This document shows positions 1-5,382 of a stretch of 5,407 nucleotides of DNA, in pieces. The notes below the pieces were generated by a model. It worked only from the letters and a program-made list of their open reading frames with translations. It was not told where the DNA came from and did no database searches. Source of the stretch: an uncultured Nitrososphaerales archaeon (GTDB lineage: Archaea > Thermoproteota > Nitrososphaeria > Nitrososphaerales > JAAOZN01); assembly GCA_938029515.1 (NCBI GenBank), contig CALJAQ010000067.1:1-5407 (forward strand), read 5' to 3'. Each line of letters opens with the position of its first letter. Within the stretch, counting starts at the first letter, position 1. A program made the translations under genes and the position numbers.

Positions 1-139
1 AGGAGAATTCGTAAGAGCCATACACCCCCGCCACATCACATATGAAATGAAGACTAAATGCCCAACCTACTAACAGCACGGAGAATGGTCTAAACACACA
101 CCACTACCATCAAAGAGAAGGATCAGTTTGCAACAAAGC
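1..139. other. Left-edge region without a secure gene
   Basis: The plus strand is A/C-rich with few G. Two short open stretches touch the window edge. On plus, a frame open from base 2 to a TAA at 71-73 gives 23 residues, with no recognisable motif. On minus, a frame with a GTG start at 97-95 runs off the left edge as a hydrophobic 32-residue stretch. Either could be the end or start of a neighbouring gene, but both are short enough to arise by chance. Neither resembles the C-terminus of a solute-binding protein that I can recognise. No tRNA or other structured RNA was seen. Confidence 0.4.
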
Positions 140-169
140 ACAAAATTAATATTACTACTCTTTTAAAAC
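140..169 (+). promoter_or_regulatory. Candidate archaeal promoter of the dpp operon
   Basis: Two AT-rich boxes precede dppB. TTAATATT at 146-153 is preceded by ACAAAA (140-145), which fits the archaeal BRE pattern RNWAAW. A start about 25 nt after this box would fall near 178 and leave a leader of about 10 nt. TTTTAAAA at 161-168 looks more like a TATA box, but its upstream flank is poor as a BRE. It would also place the transcription start at or just inside the start codon. No Shine-Dalgarno is visible before the ATG at 188, which suits a very short or absent leader. The exact box is undecided. Confidence 0.45.
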
Positions 170-187
170 TCTTTATGTTAGTGTAAA

Positions 188-1114
188 ATGCTAGCTTACA
201 TAATTAAAAGGCTTGCATTGGTTATACCCGTTTTTCTAGGCGTTTCAATAATTGTATTTGTGATAATGATCAATACCCCCGGAGACCCTGTTTTAGTTAG
301 AATAGGACTTGACCCAAATGTTTCGCCTGAAAAGATTGAGGCTGCGCGTAGGGAGCTTGGTTTAGATCAACCCATATATGTTCAATACTTTAAATTTTTG
401 ACTAGGCTTTTGCAAGGTGATTTAGGCAATAATATTAGAACTGGGCGCGCTGTGGCTCAAGATATTTTAGAAGCTTTTCCTAGAACGCTTATACTAGCTG
501 TGACGAGTATAATTCTCGCTATAGCTATAGGTATTCCAGCTGGTATACTTTCTGCTAAAAGACAGTATTCAATATTTGATAACGCTGCTTCAGTAGGCTC
601 TCTTTTAGCGGCTTCGATGCCGAACTTCTGGCTTGCTCTAGTGCTGATACTTGTTTTCTCGTATTGGCTTAAGCTCACTCCTATTTCAGGGTACGGGACA
701 CCTATGCATCTTATACTTCCCACGTTAGCGCTTGGAGCGGCGTTAGCTGGCACAGTTACACGCTTTACGCGCTCGAACATGTTAGAGGTGATTAGGCAGG
801 ATTTTATACGGACAGCTAAGGCGAAGGGGTTAAAAGAAAGCATCGTGACTTTTAGGCACGCCCTCAAAAACGCGCTAATACCCATAGTTACAGTTATAGG
901 GCTGCAATTCGGCTCCTTACTTTCAGGCGCATTTTTTGTAGAGGTGGTCTTCGCTTACCCTGGGATAGGTAGGCTTGCTGTACAAGCTATATTACAGAAG
1001 AACTATACGGTGGTGCAAGGCGCAATCCTAGTTGTCTCAATAAGCTTTGTCCTGATAAATCTGTTGGTTGACATAATCTACGCTTACATAGATCCTAGGA
1101 TTCAATACGAGTGA
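188..1114 (+). CDS. dppB: Peptide-type ABC transporter permease, DppB/OppB family
   Basis: One of the two membrane subunits of a dipeptide/oligopeptide-class ABC importer; with DppC it forms the pathway across the cytoplasmic membrane. The 308 residues match the usual family length. About six hydrophobic helices are visible (near 9-29, 101-122, 134-157, 172-190, 235-255 and 278-298). After TM1 comes the typical external segment with PGDP (31-34) and GDLG (77-80). The cytoplasmic EAA coupling loop, which docks on the ATPases, lies at about 206-232 and includes TAKAKGL and HALKNALIP. The FAYPGIGRL segment (255-263) and the DPRI terminus are also typical. The ATG at 188 leaves a standard N-terminus running straight into TM1. 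It is the first gene of a four-gene operon, 6 nt before dppC. The family is clear, but the substrate (dipeptide, oligopeptide, nickel or sugar) cannot be read from the sequence. Confidence 0.95.
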   Translation: MLAYIIKRLALVIPVFLGVSIIVFVIMINTPGDPVLVRIGLDPNVSPEKIEAARRELGLDQPIYVQYFKFLTRLLQGDLGNNIRTGRAVAQDILEAFPRTLILAVTSIILAIAIGIPAGILSAKRQYSIFDNAASVGSLLAASMPNFWLALVLILVFSYWLKLTPISGYGTPMHLILPTLALGAALAGTVTRFTRSNMLEVIRQDFIRTAKAKGLKESIVTFRHALKNALIPIVTVIGLQFGSLLSGAFFVEVVFAYPGIGRLAVQAILQKNYTVVQGAILVVSISFVLINLLVDIIYAYIDPRIQYE

Positions 1115-1116
1115 TC
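1111..1116 (+). promoter_or_regulatory. Shine-Dalgarno of dppC, overlapping the dppB stop
   Basis: GTGATC matches the complement of the archaeal 16S 3' tail (AGGAGGTGATC). It sits 4 nt before the dppC ATG and contains the dppB TGA stop. A ribosome ending dppB therefore covers the dppC start site, suggesting coupled translation. It also supports 1121 as the start codon. Confidence 0.6.
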
Positions 1117-1120
1117 TATT

Positions 1121-1996
1121 ATGCAGACAGAAAAAGAGGGAGCTGGAGAGGCTTCAGCAAGTGAGGTAAAAACGGTGTTGCGCAATTTAAGGAGAAGCCG
1201 CACCGCCACCTTTGGATTAACATATGTAGTAGGTCTTGTTATAGTAGCTATTCTTGCACCAGTTATATCGCCTTTTGACCCCTATGCGCAGAATCTGCTT
1301 AATAGGCTTCAGCCACCAGCTTTTCCGCATTTGCTTGGTCTTGATGACTTTGGTCGTGATGTGTTGAGTAGGCTTATTCACGGTGCGACTGTATCTATGC
1401 AGGTTGGGCTTGAGGTGGTGTTGCTCTCTCTTCTGATAGGTGTGGTCGTTGGCGCTATTTCCGGGTATTATGGGGGGTGGGTGGATATGGTGTGTATGCG
1501 TTTAGCAGACATCTTTTTGGCTTTCCCAAGCTTGGTGTTAGCTATAGGGATAATGGCTGTTATTGGGCCTAGTATATTTAATGTTGTTTTATCGCTGGTT
1601 GTTGTGTCTTGGCCATATTACGCTAGGGTGATAAGAAGCCAAACTATTACGCTTAAGGAGATGGATTTTGTAACAGCAGCTAAAGCTATGGGTGCTAGTG
1701 GTAAACGCATTCTGCTCACACACATCATACCGAACGCTATCCCTCCTGTGATTATACTTGCAACTTTAGGCATGGGCTCAGCCATTTTAGCTGAAGCTGG
1801 CCTTAGCTTCTTGGGCCTAGGGGTTAATCCCCCTACTCCAAGTTGGGGGGTTATGGTCGCCTCAGGCAGAGATTACATCCTTCAAGCACCACATATAGTT
1901 ATTTCATCCGGTCTGGTGATAACGATTACTGTATTAGCCTTTAACCTTTTAGGCGACGGGCTTAGAGATGCTTTAGACCCTCGGCTTAGAATATGA
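1121..1996 (+). CDS. dppC: Peptide-type ABC transporter permease, DppC/OppC family
   Basis: Second membrane subunit of the importer, partner of DppB. At 291 residues it has the usual length. The charged cytoplasmic N-terminus (1-30) and first helix (about 31-50) correspond to the OppC N-terminal region, followed by the family signature LGLDDFGRDVLSRL (72-85). Further helices lie near 94-115, 130-165, 208-228 and 258-278. The EAA loop is at about 182-209 (DFVTAAKAMGASGKR, then HIIPNAIPP). The conserved AEAGLSFLGLGV segment (224-235) and the GDGLRDALDPRLR terminus (278-290) complete the family pattern. It starts 6 nt after dppB, behind an SD that overlaps the dppB stop. Its last bases overlap dppD by 4 nt (ATGA). 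No defects are seen. The substrate is unknown. Confidence 0.95.
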   Translation: MQTEKEGAGEASASEVKTVLRNLRRSRTATFGLTYVVGLVIVAILAPVISPFDPYAQNLLNRLQPPAFPHLLGLDDFGRDVLSRLIHGATVSMQVGLEVVLLSLLIGVVVGAISGYYGGWVDMVCMRLADIFLAFPSLVLAIGIMAVIGPSIFNVVLSLVVVSWPYYARVIRSQTITLKEMDFVTAAKAMGASGKRILLTHIIPNAIPPVIILATLGMGSAILAEAGLSFLGLGVNPPTPSWGVMVASGRDYILQAPHIVISSGLVITITVLAFNLLGDGLRDALDPRLRI

Positions 1997-3003
1997 AGGG
2001 GCCGATATTGAACAGAAATGAGGTGTTGCTAGAAGTGAAGAACCTCAGAACATATATTGAGACTGGGGCGGGGTTAGTTAGAGCCGTTGACGATGTATCT
2101 TTCGATGTGTGCCGAGGGGAGATAGTTGGTTTAGTCGGCGAGTCTGGCTGCGGCAAGACTATGGCCGCATTATCGGTTATGCGCCTTCTCCCTGAACCAT
2201 ATGGTAAGATTGTAGGTGGAAGCGTCTACTTTGAGGGACAAGATTTAACAAAGCTGCCGGAAGAGGAGATGCGTAAAATCCGTGGGAATAAGATTTCAAT
2301 AATCTTTCAAGACCCACTGACTGCACTTAACCCAATAATGAAGGTCGGCGATCAGATAGTTGAAGCCATAGTTTCCCATCATCCTATAGATGAAAGTGCA
2401 GCTTGGCAGCGTGCGATAAACCTTTTGCAGAGTGTAGGAATACCTGATGGTAAGGTAATAGCTGAGCAGTATCCTTTCCGTATAAGTGGAGGAATGAGGC
2501 AGAGAGTTATGATCGCTATCGCTTTAGCCTGTAATCCAACATTGCTGATAGCAGACGAACCTACAACCAACTTGGATGTTTCGATCCAAGCTCAGATTCT
2601 TGAAGTCATCAGCGATATAAGAAGAAGAACAGGAACTTCGATTCTCCTTATTACACATAATTTAGGGCTTGTTGCTTGGCTATGTGATAGGGTATTTGTG
2701 ATGTATGCTGGAAAGATAGTTGAACAGGCGCCTACTGAGGAACTCTTTGCTAACCCTGCCCACCCTTATACAGAGCTGCTGCTAAAGTCAATACCAAAAT
2801 TAGAGTCGTCAAAAGAGAAACTTGAGACAATAGAGGGGGAGGTACCAAACCTAATAAGAGTACCTCCAGGCTGTAGGTTTCATCCCCGATGCCCGTATGT
2901 AAAAGAGGTCTGTAAGAAAGTGGAGCCGACTCTTTTTAATGTGAATGTGGAACATTATGCCCGCTGTTTAAAGCATACTGCAGAGTATAGGTTAGAACAG
3001 TGA
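1993..3003 (+). CDS. dppD: Peptide-type ABC transporter ATPase, DppD/OppD family
   Basis: One of two different cytoplasmic ATPases that power the importer. The 336 residues carry all nucleotide-site elements: Walker A GESGCGKT (49-56), Q-loop Gln106 in FQDP, signature ISGGMRQR (164-171), Walker B LLIADEP (184-190) with catalytic Glu189, D-loop NLDV (193-196) and switch His222. The D-loop has Asn where its partner DppF has Ala (SALD). The C-terminal oligopeptide-transporter extension includes NPAHPYTELLL (254-264). It carries four cysteines at 294, 300, 307 and 325 (C-x5-C-x6-C-x17-C), the arrangement associated with a [4Fe-4S] cluster in Dpp/Opp ATPases. The ATG overlaps the dppC stop as ATGA; no SD is visible, so translation probably depends on reinitiation from dppC. 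It ends in a GTGA overlap with dppF. Confidence 0.95.
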   Translation: MKGPILNRNEVLLEVKNLRTYIETGAGLVRAVDDVSFDVCRGEIVGLVGESGCGKTMAALSVMRLLPEPYGKIVGGSVYFEGQDLTKLPEEEMRKIRGNKISIIFQDPLTALNPIMKVGDQIVEAIVSHHPIDESAAWQRAINLLQSVGIPDGKVIAEQYPFRISGGMRQRVMIAIALACNPTLLIADEPTTNLDVSIQAQILEVISDIRRRTGTSILLITHNLGLVAWLCDRVFVMYAGKIVEQAPTEELFANPAHPYTELLLKSIPKLESSKEKLETIEGEVPNLIRVPPGCRFHPRCPYVKEVCKKVEPTLFNVNVEHYARCLKHTAEYRLEQ

Positions 3004-4022
3004 TAGATTTGACTGAAAGTGTATTGGTTGAAGTGAAGAATCTAGTTAAACATTTCCCTATAACTAAAGGGATTATATTTAAGAAGAATGTTGCAAGCAT
3101 AAGGGCTGTAGATGATATAAGTTTTGAGGTTGAGAGAGGTAAGACCCTTGGCCTAGTGGGAGAGAGCGGCTCAGGGAAAAGCACAACAGGTAGACTCATC
3201 CTTAGACTGTTGGATCCTACATCCGGCACAATAAAATTTGATGGCTCAGATATAACAAACCTTCCAGAAGACGGTTTAAAAGATCTGAGAAGAAGAACTG
3301 GCATAGTCTTTCAGGATCCGTATTCATCTCTTGACCCGAGAAAAAGAGTCGTAGATATAATCGCTGAACCATTAGTCATCGCAAAATGGGGGGGCCGCCG
3401 AAAGATAGTTGAACGAGTCTATGAGCTGCTCGGTCTAGTGGGCTTAAGGCGTGAAGACGCATACAAATACCCCCATCAGTTCAGCGGTGGACAGAGGCAG
3501 AGGATAGCGGTAGCAAGAGCTCTAGCACTATCACCAGACCTGATCGTGGCTGATGAACCAGTCTCAGCGTTAGATGTATCGGTTCAGGCTAAGATCATTA
3601 ATCTTTTTTCAACTATTCAAAAAGAGCTTGGTGTGGCCTACTTATTCATCTCTCACGATTTGAGTGTGGTAAGATATATTAGTGATAAAGTGGCGGTGAT
3701 GTATCTTGGAAAGATCGTCGAATATGGGCCTTCTGATGTGATATTTGAGGAGCCTCTCCATCCATACACAAAGAGCCTCTTGACCGTGGTTCCCGTGCCG
3801 AACCCCAAGGTGATGAGAAGTAGAAGGCCTACTTTGTTAAGAGGAGAAATACCATCGCCAATAAACCCGCCTTCAGGCTGCAGATTCCACACTAGATGCC
3901 CATATGCAATAAAAACGTGTTCAGAAGAAGAGCCTCAAATTACACAAGCAAAACCAAACCATTATGTTTTATGCCTATTTTGGAAAGAAATCGAAGAGGG
4001 GACCTTAACCCCTCAGAATTAG
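3000..4022 (+). CDS. dppF: Peptide-type ABC transporter ATPase, DppF/OppF family
   Basis: Second ATPase of the importer, expected to pair with DppD under the DppB/DppC membrane pair. The 340 residues show Walker A GESGSGKST (54-62), Q-loop Gln105, signature FSGGQRQR (161-168), Walker B LIVADEP (181-187) with catalytic Glu186, D-loop SALD (189-192) and His219. The N-terminal KHFPITKGIIFKK (17-29) is typical of OppF/DppF. The C-terminal extension has EPLHPYTKSLL (251-261) and cysteines 294, 300, 307 and 325, with the same spacing as in DppD, so a [4Fe-4S] site is likely here too. The start is GTG, chosen because it overlaps the dppD stop (GTGA) and gives a normal N-terminus; no ATG lies in frame before the conserved region. 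It is the last gene of the operon, ending 2 nt from the stop codon of the convergent gene. Confidence 0.95.
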   Translation: MIDLTESVLVEVKNLVKHFPITKGIIFKKNVASIRAVDDISFEVERGKTLGLVGESGSGKSTTGRLILRLLDPTSGTIKFDGSDITNLPEDGLKDLRRRTGIVFQDPYSSLDPRKRVVDIIAEPLVIAKWGGRRKIVERVYELLGLVGLRREDAYKYPHQFSGGQRQRIAVARALALSPDLIVADEPVSALDVSVQAKIINLFSTIQKELGVAYLFISHDLSVVRYISDKVAVMYLGKIVEYGPSDVIFEEPLHPYTKSLLTVVPVPNPKVMRSRRPTLLRGEIPSPINPPSGCRFHTRCPYAIKTCSEEEPQITQAKPNHYVLCLFWKEIEEGTLTPQN

Positions 4023-4028
4023 GGTTAA
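3996..4028. terminator. Overlapping hairpins at the convergent gene junction
   Basis: Two perfect inverted repeats share bases. One pairs GAGGGG (3996-4001) with CCCCTC (4009-4014) around a 7-nt loop. The other pairs TTAACCC (4005-4011) with GGGTTAA (4022-4028) around a 10-nt loop and spans both stop codons. They cannot form together. On the minus strand the sequence beyond them is T-rich (TTTCTTT, about 3990-3984), which suits archaeal termination of the NicX-like gene. On plus there is no clear T-tract. A two-way terminator is an inference; archaea usually rely more on T-tracts than on hairpins. Confidence 0.35.
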
Positions 4029-5041
4029 ACTAGATCTGGGTGTACTAGCTTTCCGTCTACTATTATCGGTTTGCCATCTAGCTCGACTGTGGTGCTGGTG
4101 ACCATAATGTCAAAGTGAGTTACCTTTCCCCAGCCGAATAATACTCCACCAGCGTAGCTCTCCCACTCCATCGGCGCATACACATTAGGATGAACTTCGG
4201 CTCGGTGATCACAACCAAAACTGAGGTGCAGCAGATCGTAAGCTTCTGGATCGCTCCAACGTTCGAACCACTTCTTCTGCAGCATATCAGCTTCAAACCC
4301 CCCCTCGATCTTAGTAATTCTACTCTTTTCCACGGTGATCTTCAAAGGGTCGCGAACAACGTGGCGTAGATGAATCAGCACATCTCCAGGCTCAACGACC
4401 AAGACACCATTACCGCTCTCAGGTATAAATGGGAAGCTGACTATCGAGTTAGGGAAGTTTGTCCACTTAACCTTTCTCTCCGCGTCAAGTAACCCGTTGA
4501 GGTTGGGTGCTGGTTTGTGGCTACTCTTAAAGACTAGGTGAGTCCCTCTTCTTGAGGTGATCCTTAAGGTTTCTGACGCCTCTATTATTTTAATGAAGTT
4601 TTCAACCCTTTTCAACACTTTTTCACTTGGGCGCATCTTCAATATGCTTGTAGCGGTTTCAACCACCATAGCGATTCTAGTGCCAGCGTCAAGCACCTCT
4701 TGGTGGCTCTTCTGCTTACCCCACTCCATAGTTAATAGGTTCACCACAAGATCAGCCTTCTTAAGAAACTCGATTATCCAAAGCGGCGGGTCTCCTAAAG
4801 ACTCTAAAGGAGGGCTAATCAGAATATGTGCATCCGCACCTAAAGCTAAGGCAGCACCGAAAAACGCTTGAATAATATCTGCATCCTTTCTAGTATCTGT
4901 TAAAACGATAACCTTTTCATTCTTTTTCAAGCCAGCCCTTCTAAAGAACTCCTCAGCCACACCGTAAAGCTCAGCAGCACGACCAAAGAATGGTGGACCT
5001 ACAGAAGGGAATAATTCAGCCATAGATGGTGGAGAAGACAT
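4025..5041 (-). CDS. NicX-like metalloenzyme (2,5-dihydroxypyridine dioxygenase / M29-like superfamily)
   Basis: The 338 residues fit the NicX family (about 350), which is structurally related to M29 aminopeptidases. NicX opens the ring of 2,5-dihydroxypyridine using Fe(II) held by two His and an Asp (His265, His318, Asp320 in Pseudomonas). Here His272 in LLHLSFG and the HxD pair His309/Asp311 in THFDIMV match that pattern. The terminal block YAGGVLFGWG (296-305) and ELDGKPIIVDG (320-330) also looks NicX-like. The spacing between His272 and His309 is shorter than in NicX. The Glu ligand expected after NxP in true M29 peptidases is missing (NFPNSIV, 196-202), which argues against a classical peptidase. 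The N-terminal half is an alpha/beta region with VIVLTDT (44-50). There is no signal peptide or membrane segment, so it is cytoplasmic. ATG 5041 is preferred over Met7 because of TATA box placement. The substrate is unknown; a peptidase-like or novel ring-cleaving role remains possible. Confidence 0.75.
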   Translation of the reverse strand: MSSPPSMAELFPSVGPPFFGRAAELYGVAEEFFRRAGLKKNEKVIVLTDTRKDADIIQAFFGAALALGADAHILISPPLESLGDPPLWIIEFLKKADLVVNLLTMEWGKQKSHQEVLDAGTRIAMVVETATSILKMRPSEKVLKRVENFIKIIEASETLRITSRRGTHLVFKSSHKPAPNLNGLLDAERKVKWTNFPNSIVSFPFIPESGNGVLVVEPGDVLIHLRHVVRDPLKITVEKSRITKIEGGFEADMLQKKWFERWSDPEAYDLLHLSFGCDHRAEVHPNVYAPMEWESYAGGVLFGWGKVTHFDIMVTSTTVELDGKPIIVDGKLVHPDLV

Positions 5042-5065
5042 AGTATAGTTGCGGCAAACTACAGG

Positions 5066-5074
5066 ATTATAAAG
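5066..5074 (-). promoter_or_regulatory. TATA box of the NicX-like gene; leaderless start
   Basis: Read on minus, CTTTATAAT is a good archaeal TATA box. Its last base lies 25 nt before the A of the ATG at 5041, so transcription should begin at or within a few bases of the start codon. No Shine-Dalgarno lies between box and ATG, as expected for a leaderless mRNA. This supports the first ATG over the in-frame ATG at 5023. Confidence 0.6.
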
Positions 5075-5077
5075 CTT

Positions 5078-5106
5078 GTTCTCACTGAACTCACTCCAAT
5101 ATTTGG
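5078..5106 (-). promoter_or_regulatory. Short inverted repeats upstream of the TATA box
   Basis: Just upstream of the TATA box on the minus strand are GTTC (5078-5081) and GAAC (5087-5090) around 5 nt, plus an imperfect palindrome CCAATATTTGG (5096-5106). GTGAG also occurs twice in tandem on minus within 5082-5094. The position suits a regulator or BRE-side binding site, but the repeats are short and could be chance. Confidence 0.2.
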
Positions 5107-5319
5107 TTGATGGTCTATGATGGTTGACTCTTAGGGCCTACTTCTTTCTGGATCTCTAACTTGTTTGTGTAGAGTTTAGTGGGCTTGTAGACATGTGGTG
5201 GAGCTTAATCAGCTATTCTTTTACCTCTTTGTGGAGAGGTGTGGGAGGCTTTTGGTGGGTGGCTAGGGGCCATCAACGCTATACTTGCTTACTATAGGTT
5301 AGGTTGGTTGATCTTCCAC

Positions 5320-5327
5320 TATAATAT
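5320..5327 (+). promoter_or_regulatory. Candidate TATA box for the right-edge gene
   Basis: TATAATAT sits about 56 nt before the ATG at 5383. A transcript starting about 25 nt downstream (near 5352) would include the GGAGG at 5372-5376, giving a leader of about 30 nt with a usable SD. The preceding bases (TTCCAC) are not a good BRE. Confidence 0.35.
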
Positions 5328-5336
5328 GGAGGTGAT
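5328..5336 (+). promoter_or_regulatory. Nine-base Shine-Dalgarno match before a mini-ORF
   Basis: GGAGGTGAT matches nine bases of the archaeal SD consensus (AGGAGGTGATC). It lies 5 nt before ATG 5342, ideal spacing. That ATG opens a frame of only seven codons (MDAQGMG) ending at TAG 5363-5365. The match is too long to dismiss easily, yet no normal gene follows in that frame. Confidence 0.4.
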
Positions 5337-5382
5337 GCGGTATGGATGCTCAAGGGATGGGGTAGTGGTGTGGAGGCGTATC

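Larger units (their letters stand above)
5042..5382. other. Intergenic region, G/T-rich on plus, no secure gene
   Basis: Apart from promoter elements at both ends, nothing firm is seen in these 341 nt. The plus strand is G/T-rich with eight G-tracts between 5233 and 5269. A perfect 6-bp hairpin pairs ACCTCT (5223-5228) with AGAGGT (5235-5240). Short open frames exist on plus (ATG 5193 to TAG 5297, 34 residues rich in Trp; and a frame open from 5209 to the right edge). None shows a family motif. On minus, a 22-codon frame (5273-5205) and an edge-open frame (5405-5319) are equally unconvincing. No tRNA T-arm or C/D-box pair was found. The stretch could be a decayed gene, an untranslated RNA or plain spacer. 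Confidence 0.45.

Noticed and set aside
457..885. 142-residue minus-strand open frame inside dppB
   Set aside because: Lies wholly opposite a well-conserved permease gene; no family motif; open only because of dppB codon bias.
1818..1835. Inverted repeat TAGGGG/CCCCTA inside dppC
   Set aside because: Falls in the conserved LGLGVNPP coding segment and is accounted for by its Gly and Pro codons.
2379..2570. 63-residue minus-strand open frame inside dppD
   Set aside because: Antisense shadow of the ATPase core, with no SD or promoter.
2936..3304. 122-residue minus-strand frame across the dppD/dppF junction
   Set aside because: Opposite the conserved ATPase coding sequence on both sides; no recognisable domain.
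3653..3892. 79-residue minus-strand frame inside dppF
   Set aside because: Antisense shadow of dppF; no supporting signals.
4557..4871. 104-residue plus-strand frame opposite the NicX-like gene
   Set aside because: Antisense shadow; the minus-strand frame has the family motifs and a promoter.
5104..5160. Possible C/D-box sRNA (ATGATGG near 5117)
   Set aside because: The C-box match is imperfect and no CTGA D-box follows at a suitable distance.
5205..5273. 22-codon basic minus-strand frame (MAPSHPPKASH...)
   Set aside because: No SD or promoter, no motif; a product of the C-rich strand composition.
5193..5297. 34-codon plus-strand frame rich in Trp and Gly starting at ATG 5193
   Set aside because: No SD, odd amino-acid composition typical of translated G/T-rich spacer, no recognised family.
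5363..5365. TAG read as pyrrolysine to extend the mini-ORF
   Set aside because: A TGA follows seven codons later in the same frame, so readthrough gives no real gene.
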